A stretch of DNA of 21,376 bases from Porphyromonadaceae bacterium UBA7180 (GCA_002491165.1 DKVK01000053.1:32412-53787); one strand, 5' to 3'. Shown: positions 12,549-20,458, counted from the stretch's first letter. Program-made: numbers and translations. The notes: generated by a model not told the origin, from the sequence alone.

Positions 12549-13859
12549 TCAGAGGCGGGCGGAAGATACGCGCGAGCGAGCGAAACGCGAGGAGATGAGA
12601 GCCGTAGCCGCGCCGATTATCAGCACGGGCACGTAGACGGCCAGGAGGTCGGTGAATATTACCTTCACGGGATAGGATTTCACGACGAGCGTCGAGGGGT
12701 CGCCGGCCAGTTTTATCAGTCCGAAGTGCTGTTGCAGCAGGCACAGCGCCACGCCGAGCAGCACGCCGCCCGTAGCGCCGATGAGGGTGACGTAGAAACT
12801 CTGCCAGGCGAAGATGGCGCCTATCCGCCGTTTCGACAAACCGAGGGCATGGAGCGTCCCGAGCGAGCCCTGTTTATCGAGGATGAGCATCGAAAGCGAC
12901 GAGATGATGTTGAAGGAGGCCACCACCAGAATGAAGGCAAGGAGGAGGAACGACACCCACTTTTCAATGGAAATCATGCGGAAATTAAGCGCCTGCTGGC
13001 GGAAACGGTCGCGCACCAGGGCGTTGCCGTCGCCGAGTTTCTGCTGCAACGAGGCAGCCAGCGCGGCCAGCGGCACGGTGCCGTCACCCTTGACCTCTAC
13101 GGCGGTACACTCGGAGGTGTACTGGAAGATGTCGCGCGCCAGCTCTATGTCGGTGATTACATAATTGTCGTCATAGTCGTTCTGCATGGCCTGGAAGACG
13201 CCGGCCACTTTCAGCGAATCCTGCACGAACGAGGTCGACGGGTTCGCGGTGTTGACGTGTCCTCGGCGGCGTGGCGCGAAGACAATCATCTCCGGGTTCT
13301 GCGGCGAGGCATAAAGGCGCGTGGAGACGCCTATGGCTATGTCTGCCAGATATTTGGGGGCGGCGGGAAGCTCTACATAGTCGCCTATGTCGGAGTCGTA
13401 GACCATCTTCGGGGCGGTGTCTTTCTCGCGCGTGGCGAAGCGGCCCCCTTCGAGCGTGATGGTGTCGATGGCGGTGATGCGGCGATAATCCTCAGGGACC
13501 ACACCTTTCAGCAGCACGGGCATTTCACGGCCGTCGCAGATGAGCAGCGCGTTGTCGGCGACCGTCGGCGTGGCGATGGCCACACCTTTCACACCGCGCA
13601 CCACCTCAAGCAATGAGTCGGTGTCGGCGAAGGTCTTCCCTGCAGCCGGAGTGATGATGACATCGGGAGCCAGGGTGTCGAGTTTTTCGGTGAGCAACGA
13701 CTTGAAGCCGTTGAACACCGAGAGCACACACACGATTGCAGCCGTCGCCACGGCTATACCTACGGTTGCGGTTACCGAGATAGCCGTGACGGCGCTGTGC
13801 GATTTGGGAGCGAAGAGGTATCTCCGCGCTATGACGGCCGAAAGTGGCGTTTTCATCAT
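12549..13859 (-). CDS. LolC/LolE-family ABC transporter permease (FtsX-like)
   Basis: The 436-residue inner-membrane protein has the LolC/E/FtsX topology. There is an N-terminal cytoplasmic lead-in with a span at about 25-50 (SVTATVGIAVATAAIVCVLS), a large periplasmic domain (about 55-300), and three C-terminal spans from about 310 (WVSFLLLAFILVVASFNIIS), 360 and 410. LolC/E extract lipoproteins from the inner membrane for LolA, using the ATPase LolD, which is not in this window. One transporter of this type usually follows rbfA in Bacteroidales. The ATG overlaps the rbfA stop codon by 4 bp (ATGA), so translation is coupled. A second ATG directly follows the first. Substrate is inferred from family; other FtsX-like functions are possible. 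Confidence 0.9.
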   Translation of the reverse strand: MMKTPLSAVIARRYLFAPKSHSAVTAISVTATVGIAVATAAIVCVLSVFNGFKSLLTEKLDTLAPDVIITPAAGKTFADTDSLLEVVRGVKGVAIATPTVADNALLICDGREMPVLLKGVVPEDYRRITAIDTITLEGGRFATREKDTAPKMVYDSDIGDYVELPAAPKYLADIAIGVSTRLYASPQNPEMIVFAPRRRGHVNTANPSTSFVQDSLKVAGVFQAMQNDYDDNYVITDIELARDIFQYTSECTAVEVKGDGTVPLAALAASLQQKLGDGNALVRDRFRQQALNFRMISIEKWVSFLLLAFILVVASFNIISSLSMLILDKQGSLGTLHALGLSKRRIGAIFAWQSFYVTLIGATGGVLLGVALCLLQQHFGLIKLAGDPSTLVVKSYPVKVIFTDLLAVYVPVLIIGAATALISSRFARSRVSSARL

Positions 13860-14242
13860 TCAGCTTCGGGGGCATCCCCATCGGGTGCGGCAGGATGCGC
13901 GCTCTTGTCGGCGGCCAGCAGCCGGTCTATGTTGTCGATATAGTCCAGCGAGTCGTCGGGATAGAACTGAAGGTCCGGGCATTTGCGCAGCGTCTGGCGC
14001 ACGGCCTGCGCCAGGTCGTAGCGCACCGTCTTGGACTGGCGGCGCACGTTCTCGAGTATCTCGGCGGCCTTTTCGGGCGGGAAGATGCTCAGGTACGCCT
14101 TGGCGATACTGAGGTCGGGAGTCACGCGCACGGCGCTGACCGTGACGAGCACACCGCCGAGCTTGGCTGTCTGTTTGCGGAATATTTCACTGAGTTCTTT
14201 CTGAATATAGCGAGCTATTTTAGCTTGTCTTTTTCCTTCCAT
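13856..14242 (-). CDS. rbfA: Ribosome-binding factor A
   Basis: RbfA binds the 30S subunit during late 16S rRNA processing and cold adaptation. The 128-residue length fits. The KH-like fold is recognisable from RQAKIARYIQKELSEIFRKQ at the N-terminus, VTVSAVRVTPDLSIAKAYLS in the middle, and LAQAVRQTLRKCPDLQFYPDDSLD with the AxG-free helix kink toward the end. The C-terminal tail after about 110 is Ala/Pro/Asp rich. It overlaps the LolC/E permease by 4 bp. The start is 49 bp after the stop of the O-methyltransferase gene, and a GTTTTTAT/ATAAAAAC inverted repeat lies in that gap. Confidence 0.95.
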   Translation of the reverse strand: MEGKRQAKIARYIQKELSEIFRKQTAKLGGVLVTVSAVRVTPDLSIAKAYLSIFPPEKAAEILENVRRQSKTVRYDLAQAVRQTLRKCPDLQFYPDDSLDYIDNIDRLLAADKSAHPAAPDGDAPEAE

Positions 14243-14250
14243 GTCTTTTT

Positions 14251-14278
14251 GTTTTTATAATGTATCTAAGATAAAAAC
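14251..14278 (-). promoter_or_regulatory. Inverted repeat GTTTTTAT/ATAAAAAC before rbfA
   Basis: Eight-bp arms (14251-14258 and 14271-14278) flank 12 nt in the gap between the O-methyltransferase and rbfA. Reading on the minus strand, ATAAAAAC ends exactly 8 nt before ATG, as in the repeat before the coiled-coil gene at 12493. It may be a leader hairpin or operator. Confidence 0.4.
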
Positions 14279-14291
14279 ACGCGGGAGGCGG

Positions 14292-14966
14292 TTAAGTTTT
14301 CTTATAAATGAGGGTGAGGCCGTCGCGCAGCGGGAGCATCACTTTCTCCACTGAGGAATCGGCGGCCACAAGGTCGTTGAAACGGCGCACACCGGCGGTC
14401 TGCGCATCGCGTCGCGCAGGGTCGGCCACATGGCCGTACCACAAGGTGTTGTCTGCCACTATGAAGCCTCCGGGACGCACCATAGGCAACACCATCCGGT
14501 AGTATTCGTCATACTGGCGCTTGTCGGCGTCGATAAAGACAAAGTCGAACGGCTCGTACCCGAGTCGCGGAAGCACTTCCGCGGCATCGCCGAAGTGCGG
14601 CGTCACTTTATGGCCGTGGGGAGAGAGGCTGAGCTGGCGGCGGATGAAGTCTTCCAGCTCATCGGAGATTTCAATGGTGTGGAGTTCGGCGCCGTCGTCG
14701 AGCCCTTCGGCCATGGCGAGGGTGGAATAGGCGGCGTAAGTGCCGAGTTCCAGCACGCGGCGCGGCCTCGCCATGCGCACCAGCATCTTCAGTAGGCGTC
14801 CCTGCACGTGGCCCGACGTCATCTGCGGATTGAGCAGATGCAGCCAAGCCTCGCGGCCCAGACGGTGGAGTTCTTCCGGCTCCGGGTCGCTGTGCTCTTC
14901 CACATAGCGCGCCAGCGCTTCGGTCATCGGCTCTTTTTCCAGCTCTATGTCGTTGCGGTCACTCAC
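14292..14966 (-). CDS. Class I SAM-dependent O-methyltransferase (caffeoyl-CoA/catechol type)
   Basis: This 224-residue enzyme carries the small-molecule O-methyltransferase fold: VLELGTYAAYSTLAMAEGL at 71-89 is the SAM-binding loop, ELHTIEISDE the acidic second strand, and FVFIDADKRQYDEYY at 142-156 the metal-binding Asp-Ala-Asp-Lys region. PGGFIVADNTLWYGHVAD continues the family signature. Such enzymes methylate phenolic hydroxyls; the substrate here is unknown, and in Bacteroidales this gene is kept beside aroQ and rbfA without a clear pathway link. It starts with GTG at 14966, overlapping the aroQ stop by 4 bp (GTGA), so it is translationally coupled to aroQ. Confidence 0.92.
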   Translation of the reverse strand: MSDRNDIELEKEPMTEALARYVEEHSDPEPEELHRLGREAWLHLLNPQMTSGHVQGRLLKMLVRMARPRRVLELGTYAAYSTLAMAEGLDDGAELHTIEISDELEDFIRRQLSLSPHGHKVTPHFGDAAEVLPRLGYEPFDFVFIDADKRQYDEYYRMVLPMVRPGGFIVADNTLWYGHVADPARRDAQTAGVRRFNDLVAADSSVEKVMLPLRDGLTLIYKKT

Positions 14967-15388
14967 AGTTGTGCTATGAATTTAGCGGCCGCCACGTAGC
15001 CGTAAAGGCCGAGTCCGGAAATCACGCCGACACACTGCGCGGCGGTGACCGATGTGCGGCGGAACTGCTCGCGGGCGGCGATATTGGAAATGTGCACCTC
15101 CACCACCGGCGCGGGGACGGCCTCTATGGCATCGGCTATTGCGTAGCTGTAATGTGCCAGAGCGCCGGGGTTTATGATGATGCCGTCGGTCTCCGGGTCG
15201 AAGCCGTGCTTGTGGATGGCCTCGATGATGTCCCCCTCGAAGTTAGTGCAAATCTCCACGAGATTTTCCACTTCCACCTCTTCGGAAATCATCGACGCTA
15301 CCTCTTCGAGGGAGCGGGTACCGTAGATTTCCGGTTTCCGGCGTCCCGTAAGTTTGAGGTTGGGGCCGTTGATAATCACAATTTTCAT
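14963..15388 (-). CDS. aroQ: 3-dehydroquinate dehydratase, type II
   Basis: AroQ dehydrates 3-dehydroquinate to 3-dehydroshikimate in the shikimate pathway; the type II enzyme is a cytosolic dodecamer. The 141 residues match family length. It shows MKIVIINGPNLKLTGRRKPE with Arg in the active-site loop and Tyr22 of EIYG, NPGALAHYSYAIADA in the middle, and VEVHISNIAAREQFRRTS with Glu97, His99 and Arg106. I start at ATG 15388 because it gives the canonical N-terminus directly; an in-frame ATG at 15415 would add nine residues that are not conserved. The region just upstream holds a palindrome and then the tRNA-Asp terminator. No good promoter was found between them. Confidence 0.96.
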   Translation of the reverse strand: MKIVIINGPNLKLTGRRKPEIYGTRSLEEVASMISEEVEVENLVEICTNFEGDIIEAIHKHGFDPETDGIIINPGALAHYSYAIADAIEAVPAPVVEVHISNIAAREQFRRTSVTAAQCVGVISGLGLYGYVAAAKFIAQL

Positions 15389-15407
15389 AATCACAAGGGT
15401 TATATAT

Positions 15408-15427
15408 GGCCTCATAGGCCGGGAGGC
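15408..15427. repeat. GCCTC/GAGGC palindrome copy upstream of aroQ
   Basis: GGCCT-CAT-AGGCC (15408-15420) is a 5-bp stem hairpin followed by GGGAGGC. The 13-mer at 15415-15427 recurs in inverted form at 11840-11852. It lies in the likely leader of aroQ and overlaps the unused ATG at 15415. Confidence 0.5.
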
Positions 15428-15437
15428 TTATAAATCG

Positions 15438-15480
15438 AAAAAAGAGCAATAGGAAACCGAAGTTTACCATATTGCTCTTT
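15438..15480 (-). terminator. Rho-independent terminator of tRNA-Asp
   Basis: On the minus strand an 11-bp stem (AAAGAGCAATA with TATTGCTCTTT, extended by GG/CC past a one-base bulge) ends in a run of six T residues. It begins 13 bp after the tRNA 3' end. It also stands between the tRNA and aroQ, so leaky reading through it could supply aroQ. Confidence 0.85.
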
Positions 15481-15493
15481 CCTCTCTCCTCGG

Positions 15494-15568
15494 CGGTGCG
15501 GACGGGACTCGAACCCGCGACCCCATGCGTGACAGGCATGTATTCTAACCAGGCTGAACTACCGCACC
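15494..15568 (-). tRNA. tRNA-Asp (anticodon GTC)
   Basis: The minus strand folds as a complete cloverleaf. The acceptor stem is GGTGCGG/CCGCACC with discriminator G, as expected for Asp. The anticodon stem CATGC/GCATG holds the loop CTGTCAC, giving anticodon GTC. The T-arm contains GGTTCGAGTCC. No CCA is encoded (the following bases are CCG), so the end must be added by enzyme. It is transcribed alone from its own promoter. Confidence 0.98.
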
Positions 15569-15631
15569 TTTCTGGGTCTGCATCCGGGAGGTTTCTTGGT
15601 TTGCAACCTCGTTGCTTCCCGTTTGCGAGTG

Positions 15632-15663
15632 CAAAGTTACAACCTTTTTCCGGTCCCACCAAA
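15632..15663 (-). promoter_or_regulatory. Strong promoter of tRNA-Asp
   Basis: On the minus strand TTTG (15663-15660) and TAACTTTG (15639-15632) are spaced by 20 bp. The spacer GTGGGACCGGAAAAAGGTTG is almost the same as that of the SRP RNA promoter at 21221-21252, and A/T-rich tracts lie just upstream of both. The leader to the tRNA is about 58 nt. Confidence 0.88.
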
Positions 15664-15828
15664 TTTTTTCGCCGAAAAATTTCAAAAAAATTTACTTTCT
15701 CCTTACAACCAATTGGTAATCATCGATTTAAACTCCAAAAAAATTACAAGATTTTTCGACCTCCCCGAGACCCAGTCAGACCGTAAAGCCCCCGCCACGC
15801 CGGAACTTTTATTTTTCAACCCCGAAAA

Positions 15829-15860
15829 GTTGCATATTCCGCCGAGGTTCGTTAATTTTG
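15829..15860 (+). promoter_or_regulatory. Promoter of the membrane Fe-S protein and thyA
   Basis: TAATTTTG at 15853-15860 fits TAnnTTTG, with GTTG 20 bp before it as a weaker -33 element. The predicted start is near 15866, about 63 nt before the ATG at 15929. The rest of the 15569-15928 gap holds the divergent tRNA-Asp promoter and its leader, and no ORF that I accept. Confidence 0.65.
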
Positions 15861-15928
15861 CAGACAGTAGAAAAACAGGAAAACAAGTCTCGGCGCGGCG
15901 TACATTCGCCCCGCGGAGCCACACGCCG

Positions 15929-16750
15929 ATGAAAAACCTGCGGACCATAAGAATCATCCTGACGCTGCTCTTCCTTGCCGCGGCCATAGCCTACGCCTGC
16001 TTCCCGAAGCCGGCGCACCACGCCGCCGCGCTGATGCCATACACGCAGATAGTGCCTTCGATGATTGCCGTTTCGATAGGCGCCATCCTCTTCTGGCTGG
16101 CGGCTACCTTCCTGCTCGGCCGTGCATATTGCGCCGCCTTCTGCCCCGTGGGCGCAATTCAGGACGGCGTGATTTTCCTGCACCGCAAAATTTCGCCACG
16201 CCGCCGCCCGCGCCGCTACCGCCCGCACCGCAACGTGCGCTACCACCTGCTCATAATATATATAGTGTGCCTGATTTCCGGCTTCCTGGCGGTGCCCTAC
16301 CTGCTGGAACCGTGGAACATGTTTCTTAACATAGCCTCGGCCGTGAACGCCGACGCCACGCAGGCCACATGGATACGGCTCGGAACAGGAACCGCCACGG
16401 GAGTGGTCGCCGGCATCGTGTCGCTCGTCGCGATAGCCGTCTGGGCATGGTTCGCCGACCGCGATTTCTGCAACACAGTGTGCCCCGTCGGCACGGTACT
16501 CGGGCTGCCGGACAATTACCAACTGATGCACATAGAGATAGATCCCGACCTGTGCGTAAACTGCGGCAAATGCGAGGAGACATGCCGCGCCGGCTGCATC
16601 AAGGTGCTGAGCCGATATGTGGACAACTCGCGCTGCGTGCTCTGCTTCGACTGCCTGGCGGCATGCCCCAACGACGCCATAAGATACCAATCCAACCGCA
16701 ACCGTCCGGCCACGCCGCTCTCGCGCCGCGTAGGGCGTGCCGGGCGCTGA
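15929..16750 (+). CDS. NapH/NosR-like membrane 4Fe-4S protein
   Basis: This 273-residue protein combines membrane spans and ferredoxin clusters, as in quinol-linked electron-transfer proteins NapH and NosR. Spans lie near 8-25, 42-62, 108-128 and 155-175. Two CxxxCP motifs follow spans: YCAAFCPVG at 67-75 and FCNTVCPVG at 180-188. The C-terminal part binds two [4Fe-4S] clusters through CVNCGKCEETC (209-219) and CVLCFDCLAACP (236-247). Start ATG 15929 gives MKNLRTIRIILTLLFLAAA, a normal first span; longer upstream reading frames run through the promoter. No oxidoreductase partner is nearby; thyA follows after 25 bp. Its role, perhaps moving electrons from quinol to a cytosolic or periplasmic acceptor, is inferred. 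Confidence 0.85.
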   Translation: MKNLRTIRIILTLLFLAAAIAYACFPKPAHHAAALMPYTQIVPSMIAVSIGAILFWLAATFLLGRAYCAAFCPVGAIQDGVIFLHRKISPRRRPRRYRPHRNVRYHLLIIYIVCLISGFLAVPYLLEPWNMFLNIASAVNADATQATWIRLGTGTATGVVAGIVSLVAIAVWAWFADRDFCNTVCPVGTVLGLPDNYQLMHIEIDPDLCVNCGKCEETCRAGCIKVLSRYVDNSRCVLCFDCLAACPNDAIRYQSNRNRPATPLSRRVGRAGR

Positions 16751-16775
16751 CATTTCAAAAAGCATCCACACGATA

Positions 16776-17570
16776 ATGAAACAATACCTCGACCTGCTGA
16801 GACATATCCTCGAAAACGGCCACCGCAAGAACGACCGCACCGGAACCGGAACCATCTCCACCTTCGGATACCAAACACGCTTCGACCTGGGCGAAGGGTT
16901 CCCGCTGGTCACCACCAAGAAGGTGCACCTGAAGAGCATCATCCACGAACTGCTGTGGTTCCTGCGCGGCGACACCAACGTGCGATACCTCCAGGAGAGG
17001 GGCGTGCGCATCTGGAACGAATGGGCCGGCCCCGACGGCGACCTCGGCCACATCTACGGCTACCAGTGGCGCTCATGGCCCACGACCGACGGCGGACACG
17101 TGGACCAGATAGCGCAGGCCGTCCACGACATACGCCACAACCCCGACTCGCGCCGCATAATTGTGAGCGCCTGGAACGCCGGCGAACTCGACAAGATGAA
17201 CCTCCCCCCCTGCCACGCCTTCTTCCAGTTCTACGTCAACGACGGGCGCCTCTCGCTGCAACTCTACCAGCGCAGCGCCGACTCCTTCCTCGGCGTCCCC
17301 TTCAACATAGCCTCATACGCGCTGCTGACCATGATGATGGCGCAGGTGACCGGCCTCGAACCCGGCGAGTTCATCCACACCTTCGGCGACCTGCACATCT
17401 ACACCAACCACCTGGAGCAGGTACATCTCCAGCTCACCCGCGAACCGCGCCCACGCCCCAAGATGATTATCAACCCGGACGTGAAGGACATCTTCTCGTT
17501 CCGCTACGAAGACTTCCGCCTGGAGGGCTACGACCCATGGCCCGCAATCAAGGGGGAAGTCTCAGTCTGA
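16776..17570 (+). CDS. thyA: Thymidylate synthase
   Basis: ThyA methylates dUMP to dTMP using methylenetetrahydrofolate, releasing dihydrofolate. The 264 residues equal the E. coli enzyme in length. Landmarks are RTGTGTISTFG near residue 21, WFLRGDTNVRYL, NEWAGPDGDLGHIYGYQWR, the nucleophile Cys146 in LPPCHAFFQFYV, QRSADSFLGVPFNIASYALL for dUMP and folate binding, and HTFGDLHIYTNH. The start ATG 16776 gives the family N-terminus MKQYLDLL; a GTG in the same frame further up would overlap the Fe-S gene and add unconserved residues. It sits 25 bp after the Fe-S gene. A dihydrofolate reductase gene often follows thyA, but none is present here; the topA promoter comes next. Confidence 0.98.
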   Translation: MKQYLDLLRHILENGHRKNDRTGTGTISTFGYQTRFDLGEGFPLVTTKKVHLKSIIHELLWFLRGDTNVRYLQERGVRIWNEWAGPDGDLGHIYGYQWRSWPTTDGGHVDQIAQAVHDIRHNPDSRRIIVSAWNAGELDKMNLPPCHAFFQFYVNDGRLSLQLYQRSADSFLGVPFNIASYALLTMMMAQVTGLEPGEFIHTFGDLHIYTNHLEQVHLQLTREPRPRPKMIINPDVKDIFSFRYEDFRLEGYDPWPAIKGEVSV

Positions 17571-17578
17571 AAAAAATT

Positions 17579-17609
17579 TTTGCGGAATCTGAAAAAGTTA
17601 CTAACTTTG
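17579..17609 (+). promoter_or_regulatory. Promoter of topA
   Basis: TTTG (17579-17582) and TAACTTTG (17602-17609) are spaced by 19 bp, 9 bp after the thyA stop. The expected start near 17615 gives a leader of about 187 nt before the topA ATG. Confidence 0.8.
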
Positions 17610-17753
17610 CGCCGAATTTCACACCCGTACCTCTTTATATTGCGCCCTCGGACCGTGAACTTTTCACCTCCCGTAAGCGTCAAGTTGTAGAGCAGGTATG
17701 CCACGGTGCATACGCATTTCGTCTGAAATAACAGTATTAACTAAAAAAATTTG

Positions 17754-17794
17754 CTCCGGCAGCCGCGGGTCCCACACAGGGCCAGCCGCAGGAG
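17754..17794 (+). promoter_or_regulatory. Leader hairpin that may cover the topA Shine-Dalgarno
   Basis: The leader has a true AGGAG (17790-17794) 7 nt before the ATG, unusual in this phylum. An upstream CTCCGGC (17754-17760) can pair with GCCG-CA-GGAG (17785-17794) with a 2-nt bulge, and inside it GGTCCC pairs with GGGCC around ACACA. If this forms, ribosome access to topA would be limited. Confidence 0.5.
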
Positions 17795-17801
17795 TTTGGA
17801 A

Positions 17802-20153
17802 ATGAAAAATTTAGTAATTGTAGAGTCGCCCGCGAAAGCAAAAACCATCGAGAAGTTTCTTGGCAAAGACTATACGGTGACCTCATCGTACGGCCACATC
17901 CGCGACCTGCGGAAGAAAGACTTCAGCATTGATGTCGATAACGATTTCACCCCGGTCTACGAGATTCCGGAAGACAAGAAGGAGCTGGTGCGCCGTCTGA
18001 AGAAAGAGGCGTCGCAGGCCGACATGGTATGGCTCGCTTCCGATGAAGACCGCGAGGGAGAAGCCATAGCCTGGCACCTGTACGAGGTGCTGGGTCTCAA
18101 ACCTGAAAACACACGCCGCATCGTCTTCCACGAAATCACGAAACCCGCCATCCTGGCAGCAATAGCCAATCCCCGAGGCATAGACATCGACCGTGTCAAC
18201 GCCCAGCAGGCGCGCCGCGTGCTCGACCGTATGGTGGGCTTCGAGCTCAGCCCCGTACTCTGGCGAAAAATCAAGCCCGCACTTTCGGCAGGACGCGTGC
18301 AGTCGGTGGCCGTGCGCCTCATCTGCGAACGCGAAAAGGAAATCGCCGCCTTCCAAAGCGAACAATATTACCGCCTTGCGGCTGTCTTCGCAGGCCAAGG
18401 CGCCAAGGACCGCGTGAAGGCCGAACTCAACAAGCGCCTCCCCGACGCCGAAACCGCCCGCCGCTTCATGGAGCAGTGCAGCGGCGCCACGTTCCGCGTT
18501 TCCAAGGTGGAGACAAAGCCGGTGAAACGCTCCCCCATGCCCCCCTTCACTACCTCCACACTGCAGCAGGAAGCCTCCCGCCGGCTCGGGATGTCCGTCA
18601 GCCAGACCATGATGGTGGCGCAGGAACTTTACGAGAAGGGACACATCACTTACATGCGTACCGACTCGCTGAACCTCTCCAACCTCGCCCTGAAAGATAT
18701 AGCCGACACCATCTCGGCCGACTTCGGCAAGCAATATCTCCATACCCGCCAGTGGCACACCAAGTCGAAAGGCGCACAGGAGGCACACGAGGCCATACGC
18801 CCCACCTACATAAGCCACGCCACCATCGAAGGTACCGCGCAGGAGAAACGCCTCTACGAGCTGATACGCCGCCGCACGCTGGCCTGCCAGATGGCAGACG
18901 CCGAAATCGAAAAGACTTCCGTTCACATCGACATTGAGCCCGGCCAACTCCACGCCCCGCTCGCCGGAGAATACTTCGAGGCCTCGGGCGAAGTGCCCGT
19001 CTTTGACGGCTTCCTGAAAGTCTACGCCTCCGCCGATTCGGCCGACTCCACACGTCTGCCGGCCCTCCACGAAGGGGATATGCTCGACTTCGTGCAGATA
19101 ACCGCCACCGAACGGCGAACCCTCGCCCCCGCACGATACACCGAGGCTTCGCTCGTCAAGAAAATGGAAGAACTCGGCATCGGCCGACCCTCCACATACG
19201 CTCCCACAATCTCAACCATACAGAGCCGCGACTACGTGAAACGCGGCGAAAACGAGGGTGAGCAACGCCTATATTCGCAGCTCGTGCTCTCGCCCGGGCA
19301 GGACATCGTCACCACCACCCTCACCGAAAAAGCCGGCAGCGACAAGGGACGACTCGTCCCCACCGACGTAGGCATGGTGGTCAACGACTTCCTGACCGAA
19401 AAATTCCCCGACATCCTCGACTACAACTTTACCGCCCGCGTGGAGGAGAAATTCGACGAAATATCGGAAGGAAAACTCGGCTGGCAAAAGGAGATAAAAG
19501 ACTTCTACGGCGACTTCCATCCCCTTATCGCCGAAGTAAACGCCACCCGCTCCGACCACAAAGTGGGTGAACGCGTGCTCGGCACCGACCCCAAGAGCGG
19601 CAAACCGGTGTCTGTAAAAATCGGCCGCTTCGGGCCCGTGGTGCAGATAGGCGAAGCCACCGACAGCGAGAAACCAGCCTTCGCCTCGCTGCTGCCGGGC
19701 CAGAGTATGCGCACGCTGACGCTCGAACAAGCGCTCAAACTCTTCGAGCTGCCGCGCACCGTCGGCGAACTCGACGGCAAACCCGTCACCGCCGCCATCG
19801 GCCGCTTCGGCCCATACGTGAAATACGGCTCCCTCTTCGTCTCCATCCCCAAGGACATGGCGCCGCAGACCATCACCCTCGACCAGGCACGCCAGCTCAT
19901 CGAAGCCAAACAGCTACAGGAGAGCCAGAAACACATCAAGACCTTCGAGGACTTCCCGGAAGCCGAAGTGCTGAACGGCCGTTACGGCCCCTACATCGCC
20001 TACAAGCCCGAAGGCGCCAAGAAAGCCGTCAACTACAAAATCCCCAAAGGCACCGACCCCAAGTCGCTGACTGCCGACGAAGTCCGCGCCATAATGAAAG
20101 CGCAGGACGAAGCCCCCGCCAAGCCCCGCCGCCCCCGCGCCAAAAAATCCTGA
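17802..20153 (+). CDS. topA: DNA topoisomerase I (type IA)
   Basis: TopA relaxes negative supercoils by cutting one strand through a phosphotyrosine link. The protein is 783 residues. The TOPRIM domain has Glu8 in VIVESPAKAKTIEKFLG and the acidic SDEDREGE at 80-87. The catalytic tyrosine is Tyr284 in GHITYMRTDS. LSAGRVQSVA at 161-170 is a family mark. Three C-terminal topoisomerase repeats end in IGRFGPVVQIGEA, IGRFGPYVKYGSL and LNGRYGPYIAYKP. There are no C4 zinc fingers, unlike E. coli TopA, as is usual in Bacteroidetes, and the tail is basic (RRPRAKKS). ATG 17802 follows AGGAG and begins the canonical MKNLVIVESPAKAKT; a TTG 17 codons upstream is rejected. It has its own promoter, and a terminator hairpin follows. 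Confidence 0.98.
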   Translation: MKNLVIVESPAKAKTIEKFLGKDYTVTSSYGHIRDLRKKDFSIDVDNDFTPVYEIPEDKKELVRRLKKEASQADMVWLASDEDREGEAIAWHLYEVLGLKPENTRRIVFHEITKPAILAAIANPRGIDIDRVNAQQARRVLDRMVGFELSPVLWRKIKPALSAGRVQSVAVRLICEREKEIAAFQSEQYYRLAAVFAGQGAKDRVKAELNKRLPDAETARRFMEQCSGATFRVSKVETKPVKRSPMPPFTTSTLQQEASRRLGMSVSQTMMVAQELYEKGHITYMRTDSLNLSNLALKDIADTISADFGKQYLHTRQWHTKSKGAQEAHEAIRPTYISHATIEGTAQEKRLYELIRRRTLACQMADAEIEKTSVHIDIEPGQLHAPLAGEYFEASGEVPVFDGFLKVYASADSADSTRLPALHEGDMLDFVQITATERRTLAPARYTEASLVKKMEELGIGRPSTYAPTISTIQSRDYVKRGENEGEQRLYSQLVLSPGQDIVTTTLTEKAGSDKGRLVPTDVGMVVNDFLTEKFPDILDYNFTARVEEKFDEISEGKLGWQKEIKDFYGDFHPLIAEVNATRSDHKVGERVLGTDPKSGKPVSVKIGRFGPVVQIGEATDSEKPAFASLLPGQSMRTLTLEQALKLFELPRTVGELDGKPVTAAIGRFGPYVKYGSLFVSIPKDMAPQTITLDQARQLIEAKQLQESQKHIKTFEDFPEAEVLNGRYGPYIAYKPEGAKKAVNYKIPKGTDPKSLTADEVRAIMKAQDEAPAKPRRPRAKKS

Positions 20154-20190
20154 CGATTCAATCCCGAAATACCCATCCCCATAATAACCC

Positions 20191-20214
20191 GGAGCCGCAC
20201 CAACAGGCGGCTCC
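20191..20214 (+). terminator. Terminator-like hairpin after topA
   Basis: An 8-bp perfect stem GGAGCCGC/GCGGCTCC with an 8-nt loop starts 38 bp after the topA stop. The bases after it (TCCTATTTCC) are only moderately T-rich, so efficiency is uncertain. The rest of the gap to 20381 holds nothing I recognise. Confidence 0.55.
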
Positions 20215-20381
20215 TCCTATTTCCACACCCCTACTCACTCGGAAACGCTAACCACTCTTTTTTGCAGTCGAAAAATTCGACCGCAAAAACTTCACTATTC
20301 CGAAACCTTTAGTTTATAAGAAGTTACGCCTAACTTGCCGGACGCGCGTCAACATCTAAGAATAAAATTTATGCTATAATT

Positions 20382-20413
20382 CTTGGTCGATTCCCGAGGA
20401 TTATGTAACTTTG
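20382..20413 (+). promoter_or_regulatory. Promoter of the orphan membrane protein gene
   Basis: TAACTTTG at 20406-20413 with CTTG 20 bp before it. The predicted start is about 40 nt before the ATG at 20459. Confidence 0.72.
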
Positions 20414-20458
20414 CAGACACTTAAACAAGTTCAACCAAAACATTTATAACCCGCCTTC

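Noticed and set aside
12726..13616. Plus-strand frame (296 codons) opposite the LolC/E permease
   Set aside because: Composition typical of an antisense frame (His, Gly, Arg rich), lying wholly inside a recognised gene.
16751..16775. Riboswitch controlling thyA
   Set aside because: Only 25 bp separate thyA from the preceding gene, too short for a folate riboswitch, and no motif is seen.
15809..17053. Long minus-strand open frame (414 codons) opposite the Fe-S and thyA genes
   Set aside because: The opposite strand carries unmistakable ferredoxin and thymidylate synthase motifs; the reverse frame is open only because of codon bias.
17883..19070. Minus-strand frame (395 codons) opposite topA
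   Set aside because: Shadow of the conserved topoisomerase coding sequence, with no motif or start context of its own.
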